In this document: positions 39,693-50,958 of the stretch, one piece after another | Layout of the letters: the number at the start of each line of letters is the position of its first letter | Position numbering within the stretch: the first letter of the stretch is position 1 | Assembly (NCBI GenBank): GCA_014843695.1 | Contig: CM026402.1 | Location: 21,561,005 to 21,625,004, forward strand | Reading direction: 5' to 3' | Source: Archivesica marissinica | Taxonomy: Eukaryota > Mollusca > Bivalvia > Venerida > Vesicomyidae | Length of the DNA stretch: 64,000 nucleotides | Translations under genes and position numbers: made by a program | The notes under the pieces: generated by a model | What the model was told of the DNA's origin: nothing | Databases searched by the model: none | The model's input: only the letters and a program-made list of their open reading frames with translations

Positions 39693-42600
39693 GTAAACTA
39701 TGCGTTCGTGTAAGTTAACTTATATCGTGTAAACGATGCGTTCGTGTAAGTTAATTTATATGGCGTAAACGATGCGTTCGTGTAAGTTAACTTATATGGT
39801 GTAAACGATCCGTTCGTGTAAGTTAACTTATATGGCGTAAGCGATGCGTTCGTGTAAGTTAACTTATATGGTGTAAACGATGCGTTCCTGTAAGTTAAAT
39901 TATATGGCGTAAACGATGTGTTCGTGTAAGTTAAATTATATGGTGTAAACGATGCGTTCGTGTAAGTTAAATTATATGGCATAAACGATGTGTTCGTGTA
40001 AGTTAAATTATATGGTGTAAACGATGCGTTCGTGTAAGTTAAATTATATGGTGTAAACGATGCGTTCCTGTTAGTTAATTTATATGGTGTAAACAATGCG
40101 TTCGTGTAAGTTAAGTTATATGGTGTAACGATGCGTTCGTGTAAGTTAATTTATATGGTGTAAACGATGCGTTCGTGTAAGTTAATTTATATGGCGTAAA
40201 CGATGCGTTCGTGTAAGTTAAATTATATGGTGTAAACGATGTGTTCGTGTAAGTTAACGTAAAATATGGTGTAAACGATACGTTCGTGTAAGTTAACTTA
40301 AAATATGGTGTAAACGATGCGTTCCTGTAAGTTAATTCATATGGTGTAAACGATGCGTTCGTGTAAGTTAACTTATATGGTGTAAACGATGCGTTCGTGT
40401 AAGTTAACTTATATCGTGTAAACGATACGTTCGTGTAAGTTAACTTATATCGTGCAAACGATGCGTTCGTGTAAGTTAACTTAAAATATGGTGTAAACGA
40501 TGCGTTCGTGTAAGTTAACTTATATGGTGTAAACGATATGTTCGTGTAAGTTAACTTATATATTGTGTAAACGATACGTTCGTGTAAGTTAACTTATATC
40601 GTGTAAACGATGCGTTCGTGTAAGTTAATTTATATGGTGTAAACGATGCGTTCGTGTAAGTTAACATATATGATGTAAACGATGCGTTCGTGTAAGTTAA
40701 CTTATATCGTGTAAACGATGCGTTCCTGTAAGTTAATGTATATGGTGTAAACGATGCGTTCGTGTAAGTTAACTTAAAATATGGTGTAAACGATGCGTTC
40801 GTCTAAGTTAACTTATATGGTGTAAACGATATGTTCGTGTAAGTTAACTTATATATTGTGTAAACGATACGTTCGTGTAAGTTAACTTATATGGTGTAAA
40901 CGATGCGTTCGTGTAAGTTAATGTATATGGCGTAAACGATGCGTTCGTGTAAGTTAATTTATATGGTGTAAACGATGCCTTCGTGTAAGTTAAATTATAT
41001 TGCGTAAACGATCCGTTCGTGTAAGTTAATTTATATGGTGTAAACGATGCGTTCGTGTAAGTTAATTTATATGGCGTAAATGATCCGTTTGTGTAAAGTT
41101 AAATTATATGGTGTAAACGATGCGTTCGTGTAAGTTAACTAATATCGTGTAAACGATGCGTTCGTGTAAGTTAAATTATATGGCGTAAACGATGCGTTCG
41201 TGTAAGTTAAATTATATGGTGTAAACGATGCGTTCCTGTAAATTAATTTATATGGTGTAAACGATGCGTTCGTGTAAGTTAAGTTATATGGTGTAACGAT
41301 GCGTTCGTGTAAGTCAATTTATATGGTGTAAACGATGCGTTCGTGTAAGTTAATTTATATGGCGTAAACGATGCGTTCGTGTAAGTTAATTTTTATGGTG
41401 TAAACTATGCGTTCCTGTAAGTTAACTTATATCGTGTAAACGATGCGTTCGTGTAAGTTAATTTATATGGCGTAAACGATGCGTTCGTGTAAGTTAACTT
41501 ATATGGTGTAAACGATCCGTTCGTGTAAGTTAACTTATATGGCGTAAGCGATGCGTTCGTGTAAGTTAAATTATATGGTGTAAACGATGCGTTCGTGTAA
41601 GTTAACTTAAAATATGGTGTAAACGATGCGTTCGTGTAAGATAACTTATATGGTGTAAACGATATGTTCGTGTAAGTTAACTTATATATTGTGTAAACGA
41701 TACGTTCGTGTAAGTTAACTTATATGGTGTAAACGATGCGTTCGTGTAAGTTAATTTATATGGCGTAAGCGATGCGTTCGTGTAAGTTAATTTATATGGT
41801 GTAAATGATGCGTTCGTGTAAGTTAATTTATATGGTGTAAACGATGCCTTCGTGTAAGTTAAATTATATTGCGTAAACGATCCGTTCGTGTAAGTTAATT
41901 TATATGGCGTAAATGATCCGTTCGTGTAAGTTAATTTATATGGCGTAAATGATCCGTTCGTGTAAGTTAAATTATATGGTGTAAACGATCCGTTTGTGTA
42001 AAGTTAAATTATATGGTGTAAACGATGCGTTCGTGTAAGTTAACTAATATCGTGTAAACGATGCGTTCGTGTAAGTTAAATTATATGGCGTAAACGATGC
42101 GTTCGTGTAAGTTAAATTATATGGTGTAAACGATGCGTTCCTGTAAATTAATTTATATGGTGTAAACGATGCGTTCGTGTAAGTTAAGTTATATGGTGTA
42201 ACGATGCGTTCGTGTAAGTCAATTTATATGGTGTAAACGATGCGTTCGTGTAAGTTAATTTATATGGCGTAAACGATGCGTTCGTGTAAGTTAATTTTTA
42301 TGGTGTAAACTATGCGTTCCTGTAAGTTAACTTATATCGTGTAAACGATGCGTTCGTGTAAGTTAATTTATATGGCGTAAACGATGCGTTCGTGTAAGTT
42401 AAGTTATATGGTGTAAACGATCCGTTCGTGTAAGTTAACTTATATGGCGTAAGCGATGCGTTCGTGTAAGTTAAATTATATGGTGTAAACGATGCGTTCG
42501 TGTAAGTTAACTTAAAATATGGTGTAAACGATGCGTTCGTGTAAGATAACTTATATGGTGTAAACGATATGTTCGTGTAAGTTAACTTATATATTGTGTA

Positions 42601-43940
42601 AACGATACGTTCGTGTAAGTTAACTTATATGGTGTAAACGATGCGTTCGTGTAAGTTAATTTATATGGCGTAAACGATGCGTTCGTGTAAGTTAATTTAT
42701 ATGGTGTAAATGATGCGTTCGTGTAAGTTAATTTATATGGTGTAAACGATGCCTTCGTGTAAGTTAAATTATATTGCGTAAACGATCCGTTCGTGTAAGT
42801 TAATTTATATGGCGTAAATGATCCGTTCGTGTAAGTTAAATTATATGGTGTAAACGATCCGTTTGTGTAAGTTAAATTATATGGTGTAAACGATGCGTTC
42901 GTGTAAGTTAACTAATATCATGTAAACGATGCGTTCGTGTAAGATAAATTATATGGCGTAAACGATGCGTTCGTGTAAGTTAAATTATATGGTGTAAACG
43001 ATGCGTTCCTGTAAATTAATTTATATGGTGTAAACGATGCGTTCGTGTAAGTTAAGTTATATGGTGTAACGATGCGTTCGTGTAAGTCAATTTATATGGT
43101 GTAAATGATGCGTTCGTGTAATTTAATTTATATGGCGTAAACGATGCGTTCGTGTAAGTTAATTTTTATGGTGTAAACTATGCGTTCGTGTAAGTTAACT
43201 TATATCGTGTAAACGATGCGTTCGTGTAAGTTAATTTATATGGCGTAAACGATGCGTTCTTGTAAGTTAACTTATATGGTGTAAACGATCCGTTCGTGTA
43301 AGTTAACTTATATGGCGTAAGCGATGCGTTCGTGTAAGTTAACTTATATGGTGTAAACGATGCGTTCCTGTAAGTTAAATTATATGGCGTAAACGATGTG
43401 TTCGTGTAAGTTAAATTATATGGTGTAAACGATGCGTTCGTTTAAGTTAAATTATATGGCATAAACGATGTGTTCGTGTAAGTTAAATTATATGGTGTAA
43501 ACGATGCGTTCGTGTAAGTTAAATTATATGGTGTAAACGATGCGTTCGTGTAAATGTTTATTTTCTTTCTTCAGCTTGTTTCATTTTTCTTTTTTTAAAC
43601 ATTATGTTTTTGTTTTTGCTACTGCATTGCCCAATCCTAGGTCCAAAAAGTTTGTTTGCTTCTAGACAATAGAATAAAACTTCATTACCAATATCTATAT
43701 CATCTACCTATATACATAATAGTAGATGCTACAACAAATTCTAGAGTTAAATATATATATAGTTCTCCAACAATCACTACTACTAGCATATATATATATA
43801 ATAATTATATATATATATGTGACTACATTTGAATAAATACTGTTTAAACAAAAGCCAAAATAAAATTTATACCACTTGTGTACCTTCAGCAGCGTGTAAA
43901 CACATGTTTATACAAAATCCAAGATATCATGCCCCATGAA

Positions 43941-44731
43941 CTGTATAATGTCCAGAATTAAACAAACATGTATGCACATTTTACTTGTATAATGTCAATA
44001 ATTAAACAAAGATGTATGCACATTTTACTTGTATAATGTCCAGAATTAAACAAACATGTATGCACATTTTACTTGTATAATGTCCAGAATTAAACAAATA
44101 TGTATGCACATTTTACTTGTATAATGTCCAGAATTAAACAAACATGTATGCACATTTTACTTGTATAATGTCCAGAATTAAACAAACATGTATGCACATT
44201 TTACTTGTATAATGTCCAGAATTAAACAAACATGTATGTACATTTTACTTGTATAATGTCCAGAATTAAACAAACATGTATGCACATTTTACTTGTATAA
44301 TGTCCAGAATTAAACAAACATGTATGCACATTTTACTTGTATAATGTCCAGAATTAAACAAACATGTATGCACATTTTACTTGTATAATGTCCAGAATTA
44401 ACAAACATGTATGCACATTTTACTTGTATAATGTCCAGAATTAAACAAACATGTATGCACATTTTACTTGTATAATGTCCAGAATTAAACAAACATGTAT
44501 GCACATTTTACTTGTATAATGTCCAGAATTAAACAAACATGTATGCACATTTTACTTGTATAATGTCCAGAATTAAACAAACATGTATGCACATTTTACT
44601 TGTATAATGTCCAGAATTAAACACACATGTATGCACATTTTACTTGTATAATGTCCAGAATTAAACAAACATGTATGCACATTTTACTTGTATAATGTCC
44701 AGAATTAAACAAACATGTATGCACATTTTAC
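43941..44731. repeat. 44-bp tandem repeat, copy 2
   Basis: Same array as 19151-19900 with one more 44-bp unit. A single-base deletion (gaattaACAAAC) lies where copy 1 has a two-base insertion. Confidence 0.96.
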
Positions 44732-44935
44732 TATCTATCGGGCAAATCAACCACACACTTGTATGTACAGTTATAAATATTAGAGAAGGTTTCGACTTGA
44801 AGTTATTAGCCAAAGGGTCAAACATACACCTGGTGTATATGCATGTGTGTATATATATCTGTATATATATATGTTAAATATAGGATAATATTGTGCTTGT
44901 ATCCTGGAATCCAATACCAAAACAGTAATTTAGCT

Positions 44936-45774
44936 ACTAAGTAATTATCTCAGTAATTAGTTTATAATATGTATCATGATATCTCCAAGACCAGGTGGCT
45001 ACGTTAGGTAATTATCTCAGTAATTAGTTTATAATATTTATCATGATATCTCCAAGACCAGGTGGTTATGTTAGGTAATTATCTCAGTAATTAGTTTATA
45101 ATATGTATCATGATATCTCCAATTACATTAAGTAATTAACTCAGTAATTAGTTTATAATAGTTAGCATGATACCTCCAAGACGTGGTCACGTTAGGTAAT
45201 TATCTCAGTAATTAGTTTATAATATTTATCATGATATCTCAAAGACCAGGTGGTTATGTTAAGTAATTATCTCAGTAATTAGTTTATAATATTTATCATG
45301 ATATCTCCAAGACGTGGTCACGTTAGGTAATTATCTCAGTAATTAGTTTATAATATTTATCATGATATCTCCAAGACCAGGTGGTTATGTTAGGTAATTA
45401 TCTCAGTAATTAGTTTATAATATGTATCATGATATCTCCAATTACATTAAGTAATTAACTCAGTAATTAGTTTATAATATTTAGCATGATACCTCCAAGA
45501 CGTGGTCACGTTAGGTAATTATCTCAGTAATTAGTTTATAATATTTATCATGATATCTCCAAGACCAGGTGGTTATGTTAAGTAATTATCTCAGTAATTA
45601 GTTTATAATATTTATCATGATATCTCCAAGACGTGGTCACGTTAGGTAATTATCTCAGTAATTAGTTTATAATATTTATCATGATATCTCCAAGACCAGG
45701 TGGTTACATTAAGTAATTATCTCAGTAATTAGTTTATAATATTTATCATTATATCTCCAAGACCAGGTGGTCAC
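44936..45774. repeat. ~60-67-bp tandem repeat, copy 2
   Basis: Same array as 20105-20943, with the same order of tail variants and no difference seen. Confidence 0.93.
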
Positions 45775-46133
45775 GGTCGTTGACTTCAAATCACTTGCCC
45801 GTCACCTTTATAGACTCAAATCCCACTTCTACACAGTTGCCCTTCCGTGCCTAACTTTAAACATATTTTTTGACTGTTTTTGTGTGTGAAATAACTACTT
45901 GAAAATTACCTCCCTTTAAAGACATATATTTACAAAATAAAAACATAACACTATTATGAATTAGTTTTTATTTTTCCGCTTTCAAAGAAAGAAAACAAAT
46001 GGATTTTAAATTATCTTTGCTTGTATTCAGTGTAATACAGTCATATCATAATATGCACACACGTGTAATCACACCTGGAACGATTCTGATTGGTTGAGAG
46101 AATAATCCATATAAGTTGTGAATTAAACTTTAA

Positions 46134-46493
46134 AGCAGCATTACATCGTATGACATAAAATATATTCGAAAAATTCAAATTGTACGTATGGGTACCAATG
46201 CTGCAACACATTCTTATATTATAAATTGTATAATTATGTTCAATTAGTAAACAGTGTTTTTTGCAATAAAACAAACTCGAAACCGAAAGTAGGACTTTCC
46301 AAGTCGAACAGGTCACGCGCATTTATTTACAATCGGAAACGGATGTACATTCGGGATGAATCGTTCGCCTTCGGCAATGATGAAAAAACGTGGTATTTTG
46401 TCGTCCATTTTCCAGCAAGGACTATTACAGTAAGTTGAAACGGCCTCAATTAGTATTACAATGTATCTCAAATGATGTAAATGTGATTGGGTT
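46134..46493. mobile_element. Diverged TTAA-flanked MITE-like element, copy 2
   Basis: Copy of 21303-21662. Its left end resembles the element at 49622-50093, only 3.5 kb away, so two diverged members of the family lie close together. Confidence 0.5.
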
Positions 46494-46741
46494 TTAATTG
46501 GATATCGTGCAAAATGTTTCATATGCCGAATAAGTATTAAATTAATGTGAAACCACCTCGGAAGTCATTGGGGGCGCATATGGGGTATTTTAACAAATCA
46601 TTATAAAGATGCAGAATTTAGGCATCAAGTATCTGGATCATATTTATTAATTAATAGATTCGTGTGGGGCGGGGAGGGCTTACATATCCTGTTTTTATTG
46701 TGGCTAAAGTGCATTTCAAGTATTTAGTTTATAAAAAAATA

Positions 46742-46926
46742 TTTTAGCTCGATTGCGAAACATGTTAATTGTTATTAAACTTATATTAATCACTCTCGAG
46801 ACCTCATTCCTGATGGAATCCATCGCCACGAGGGAGAGAGAGGAGGCAACGTGGAATTTAAATGCATAGCCTAAGGGCATAATCGTAACGGCTCCAACGT
46901 GGCTCGAACTCCGGACCTTTCTTCCG
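46742..46926 (-). mobile_element. tRNA-derived SINE (minus), copy 2
   Basis: Copy of 21911-22095 with the same body and 3' tail. It was duplicated as part of the 4-kb segment, not inserted independently. Confidence 0.75.
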
Positions 46927-46928
46927 TG

Positions 46929-47066
46929 GGCCAGCATCGCATTTGGAATTGAACGGTCCCAGGTGTCATTGAGCAAGGCACCTTACACAAATGGCGTAGT
47001 ACTGTTTAACCGCTTAAGTCAGCTAAACCTGCCCAGGACAACATAATAGGGGTTTGACATTAATGG
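46929..47066 (+). mobile_element. Second-family SINE fragment (plus), copy 2
   Basis: Copy of 22098-22235. Confidence 0.7.
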
Positions 47067-47146
47067 AACATACATACAAATTGGTTTGTTTCGGAAAATG
47101 TCGCACTTGCCCGGGATTCATACATGGTTTACCACTATAATGTGTG

Positions 47147-47361
47147 GCGTGCGTGGTCCAGTGGTAGAGCGTCGGATTTGGAATCGAACGGTCCCGGGTT
47201 CGATACTCGGTCAGGCCACGTATGTAGTGTCATTGAGCAAGGCACCTCACACACATTGCTTAGTACTGGTTAATCGCTTAGGTCGGCTAAGCCTGCCCAG
47301 GAAAACATGTCTAAGTCCCCGAGAGGGGTTTGACATTAAAGGAACATACATACATAATATT
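47147..47361 (+). mobile_element. tRNA-like SINE (plus), copy 2
   Basis: Copy of 22316-22530, with the same degenerate tRNA-like head and acatacatac tail. Confidence 0.8.
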
Positions 47362-47627
47362 ACTGAGGTGACCACAGGCGAGAACTGTTTATTGCCCGGT
47401 ACCGAACCTAGTTGACCACAGCTGGCACAAGCTACATTGAATATATACGACATAGTCTATAAATGTGTACACATTTGAATGCTTAAATTTTAAAGGAAGA
47501 AAAGAACAGAATTGCAATAAATGTAATTCAGTGGCAATTGATGATGATTTTCTGCCACTCATTCTAAATGCAACTACATGCAAATTGTACAAGACTTAGT
47601 ATATACATATATTACATGTCGTCTATT

Positions 47628-48450
47628 GTTGCAACCGTATATAATAATGAACATGTATTATTTACTTTTCACAGCTATTATAGTGAAAAGACGGAGAAGA
47701 ACTTGGCAGGGAGGTAAATGTGCAGAGGGGTTGTGGTAGAGGTGGCAAAGAGGAAGTTCTAGGAGTAGAAGTATATGAAGAGGTATTTATGAATGTTCCA
47801 TTTTTGTCGACACAAGCGATTGACCAATCTTATGAGGAGCCTTGTATGAGGAGCCTTGCTCAATGACACTACATTTGTTCCGTGACTGAGTATCGAACCT
47901 GGAATACTGTGTATTTTAACCATATTTTATTTAAATTTATCAAATAACACAATTTAAGGACGCGATCGCGCGCTTTCTCACTTCTCCCAATAATTCTGAC
48001 ATGGAATGAGCCCTGATGGGTATGCTACTGTGGGGTCAGTAAGATCTATGGGGGAGGATGAGGAATTAGCCGAATCCCCTATAGATTTTACTAACCCATC
48101 ATAACTCTGTGGATGGTCAGTAACAAACCCAAAAACTAATTTATTTGATCGACAACCTTTTATTAAAAAAATAGTTTTTAATTGTTTATACAAGTATGCT
48201 TAGCATAACTTGTCAATCACGACTAAAGTCGCTTTTGCAAGCAGCATAGAGCCAGATGAGACGGCACAGAACGTTCAGTCTGATCAGGCTCTATGCTGTT
48301 GTTATTCGGATAGTGGAGCTAAAACACTTGTTTGAATAGCAAACAACATAGATCCTGATCAGATTCCGTCCAATTTATTCAGCAGGATAAGGTTTAACGT
48401 CGGATTGCGTTTACAAATATAGAAAGATAATAATATTTATACTTGACTAT
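47628..48450. other. Intergenic or intronic DNA with repeat fragments
   Basis: No exon is recognisable. An 8-bp hairpin (CTTTTCAC, 10-nt loop, GTGAAAAG) lies at 47665-47690. A minus-strand SINE piece (revcomp ggttcgatactcagtcacgg and tgtcattgagcaaggc) lies at about 47850-47905. A dispersed repeat with gcgcgctttctcacttctcc lies at 47905-47990 and is shared with 50435 and 62283 (inverted). An imperfect inverted repeat lies at 48033-48098. A 71-residue minus-strand frame (47978-48193) is repeat-derived and not called. Confidence 0.6.
48205..48400. mobile_element. Foldback-type dispersed repeat
   Basis: Contains agcatagagcc at about 48242 opposed by ggctctatgct at about 48287, and a second pair, gatcaggctctatgctgttg against caaacaacatagatcctgat (inverted). 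A related copy lies at 53370-53480. The nested inverted repeats suggest a small foldback element. No coding capacity. Confidence 0.55.
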
Positions 48451-48499
48451 GTTTATTTTAAACTAAATATGGAAAGCAATAACGCTATTTCCGCCATAC

Positions 48500-49564
48500 C
48501 TGTTTCACACGTGTCGCCGAGGTGGGGCCTGTCACAGTCACATCTGTGTTTATTCCACAGGTCCACGCAGTCTCCGTTGGAGTTACAGGTGTCATGAAAA
48601 CATTGCTTCGACCTCGGACACCACGTCGACAAAACATGGAAGCTGTGATCCACTGTATGCATATCGACACTCAGTCTGGTACCCCACACCGTAATATCCT
48701 CCATGCAACCTACATACTCGGTACTCGACACAGTCTGCTGAACCAGACTGGCCGTAAGAAGACTTCCAAAATAACCTTCCTTTGTCGCCTGAATGGCTGG
48801 ATCATACATAGCGACTAGGAGACAGTCCGACACGGATGCCATACACTCAGTACTTGATAGCGTCATAGACACACTAACATCTGTTTTTGTTAATACGACG
48901 TTATGCCATTCACCGTCGTTGAATTTCTTATTTGAAATGGAGACATTTGTTAATCCTTCAATAGCGTTCGCATGGTACCCTATATAGAGATTTCCCTCCT
49001 TTAATTCCACTGTTGTGAAGAGTCTGGTGAAGGAATCATATCGTCCAATCCAAGCAAACAAAATGGCGTCCTGTAAAGTCGTTCGGAACCGGAACGATAA
49101 TGCAACATGTACAGATAAATTGAGAGTTATCTCCACATAAGATCCTGTATCGAACGACATTGTCGTCGAGATATTGCAGTAACGTTCTGTAAATCCTTCC
49201 GTACATATGCACTCGTAATCCTGATTGGAAGTGATTTCGTTGATTAAATATGGCTGACAAACGGCTTCATTGTGACATTCGTGGCTCTGACAAGATGTTA
49301 ATTCGAACGTACAATTCTTGCCAGCGTAGGGTCTACCATTATACAATGGTGGGCATTCACAGTCGTAGTCGGCTATTTTATCTGTGCAAGTCGAACCATG
49401 CAGGCACGGTGTATATCTCGTACATTCATTTATCTCTGTATCACAGTATTCGCCCTCGTAACCAGGGAAACAGTCACATCGGTACCTATTTAGTAGATCA
49501 AAGCAAGAGCCGTTGTTACAGTTGTCGTGCTGACAGTCGTCTATGTTTATCTCACAATTCATTC
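48500..49564 (-). CDS. Exon 6 (visible) of EGF/laminin-G gene, Crumbs-like
   Basis: A 1065-nt exon encoding 355 residues. It starts at a phase-1 acceptor (ttttacag/GAATGAATTG) and ends at a phase-1 donor (GAAACAG/GTATGG). Domains in order: EGF ending near residue 41 with a calcium-binding NIDDC motif; EGF 42-85; EGF about 86-130; laminin-G about 133-317, with FNDGEWHNVVL and the closing YVGCMEDITV; then EGF 320-352 (CNSNGDCVDLW, then CDCDRPHLGDTCE). NISTT, NLS and NVS sequons suit a secreted ectodomain. EGF-LamG-EGF fits Crumbs, an apical polarity protein, but eyes-shut, agrin or other EGF/LamG proteins cannot be excluded. The frame runs on to 48453 only through the donor into intron. The next exon is not found between 47628 and 48499. 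Confidence 0.93.
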
Positions 49565-49621
49565 CTGTAAAAAGACGACAAATTTTCAATTTACGAAATT
49601 TAATTGCTCATTTATATTTAA

Positions 49622-50093
49622 AGCGACATTACATCGCAAAAAGCAAATACAACGCATTTTTTCATGTATAAATGCATTGCTACAAAAAATTCTTCCAAAT
49701 ACATTAGAACACTAACATTGAATCACTAGACAGTGTTTTTTGTGGTCTATAAACTTTCAAAATTGAAAGTAGAATTTCATATAACGGTCATCCATGCTCC
49801 TGAATTGCCGTTTGTTTGTCATCGGAGTCAATACTAAACGCGAAATAATGTCGTTTAGAGATAATTTAACTAAGATTAGTCTACAAATAAATATGCATAG
49901 GCAAAAATGTGAGATATAACAGTAAATCTGTACCATAAATCATGTTATTCAGGATACACGAGTTGCATTTGCATGGATGTCGACCCTATTTACATTATTT
50001 TGTTATGTCAACAAACCGCGTATACGACGTTTGTTTATTAGTTGAAATACTCATTTATGTAGAAATATGCATTTTCTCTGATGTAGTGTCGCT
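49622..50093. mobile_element. TTAA-flanked MITE-like element
   Basis: Terminal inverted repeats AGCGACATTACATC and (revcomp of the right end) AGCGACACTACATC match at 13 of 14 bases. Both ends are bordered by TTAA (49618-49621 and 50094-50097). TTAA is the target duplication of piggyBac-type transposons, which suggests, without proving, that class. 472 bp, with no transposase frame. It lies in the intron between exons 5 and 6. Confidence 0.7.
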
Positions 50094-50744
50094 TTAACTT
50101 TCATGGTGTATAAAATACATGCTGTTGTAATCCATTTCATATTTCATATTTAATCAAACAATTATCGGCTATAATAATGCTTTCAAAACTAAGCCTGAAA
50201 ACAAGATAAAATTATATCATTGCAGGGCTCATTCTAGAGGGTGACATGGGCAGAGTAGTTGCCCTTGGGATTCTGACGTCGCCACATGGGGGCACCACTT
50301 CTCCATAAAAATGTTGTTTACAATTTTCAGACAAGATATTGTTCAGTAGGATTGGATATGGTAAAGTACTCCTTCTATTCAAATATTGTGTTTTTTAACC
50401 ATATTATGTTGAAATTTATTAAATAATACCATTAGATGACGCAAGTGCGCGCTTTCTCACTTCTCCAAAATATGTGGGTCTAGCTTGAGCCCTGCATATG
50501 TTTGTTTGTTTTGGGGGTTAAACGTCGCACCAACAACTTAGGTACAACATATGGCGACATTGAAATATGTTATGTAATTTCGTTAGAATTGAGTCGCAAC
50601 GAGTTCTCCGAGTTTTCAGTCGGATATTAGAAAAATACATTAATGAATTGTCGGCTGCTACAATTATTTGAACTAGTTATAGCCTTAGCTTTACCCAGCA
50701 TGCAGAGTTAAAAATAGTCGTAATTATTATCATTATGACTATAC
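50094..50744. other. Intron with dispersed repeats
   Basis: A dispersed repeat spans about 50224-50500 (gcagggctcattctagaggg to gcgcgctttctcacttctcc, then cttgagccctgca). It is shared with 47880-47990 and, inverted, with 62283-62470. Next to it, at 50498-50560, gtttgtttgttttgggggtt aaacgtcgcaccaac begins a repeat like that at 62165. No exon seen. Confidence 0.55.
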
Positions 50745-50958
50745 CTATAGATCCAGGCACACATTCACAGATATATCCTGAAGCACTGGTAAATGAAAAC
50801 TTTGTGTTCTCAAATCCTGGGTAGTTCAAGTCATACAAGGTTTCATTTGACTTCTGTAAACATCCGCTGCCATAGTGACACGGTGTGGACGCACATTCAT
50901 CTATGTCATTCTGACACTCCTTGCCATTGTAACCGGGTAAACACGTACAGTTATAATC
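50745..50958 (-). CDS. Exon 5 (visible): EGF domains
   Basis: 214 nt. The acceptor is ttttatatcgcag/GATTATAAC in phase 0 and the donor is GGATCTATAG/GTATAG in phase 1. It completes the EGF begun in exon 4 (DYNCTCLPGYNGKEC) and adds one more calcium-binding-type EGF (NDIDECASTPC). That EGF has an unusually long spacer rich in N, Y and F between its third and fourth cysteines before GYICECVPGSIG. An NET sequon is present. The next exon continues GMNCEINIDDC, closing the domain. Copies of the first ~46 bases of this exon and its acceptor fill the upstream intron. Confidence 0.93.

Larger units (their letters stand above)
23797..43550. repeat. 36-bp satellite array, second block
   Basis: Same family as 1-18760 with about 545 units. 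The first ~370 bp after the gap are almost perfect copies of one unit. From about 24180 the array shows a patterned mix of variants, including the marker unit ggCCTTAGCG at about 25091, 26639, 29136, 30253, 31049, 32310 and 32817. The longest accidental minus-strand frame here is 449 residues (28337-29686). From about 35.6 kb the array has a 1.6-kb higher-order pattern. It ends within a unit at 43550, at the same base as the first array. Confidence 0.98.
43551..47627. repeat. 4-kb non-satellite segment, copy 2
   Basis: Near-identical to 18761-22796. This copy reads on without a gap into 47628 and the minus-strand gene, so it is probably the correctly anchored one. The last ~200 bp of satellite upstream also match copy 1 unit by unit, including the rare TTTAAG and GGCATAAAC variants, with only scattered base changes. 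Confidence 0.93.

Noticed and set aside
1..43550. Telomeric repeat array
   Set aside because: The unit is 36 bp and contains no TTAGGG or similar short telomere motif, and a gene with unique DNA follows it.
47978..48193. 71-residue minus-strand frame as the missing terminal exon
   Set aside because: It overlaps a dispersed repeat and an inverted repeat, has no EGF, LamG or membrane segment, and no fitting phase-1 acceptor was found.
48522..49570. Plus-strand frames of 62-106 residues over the large exon
   Set aside because: They are shadows of the minus-strand exon, which has conserved cysteine spacing and splice sites.
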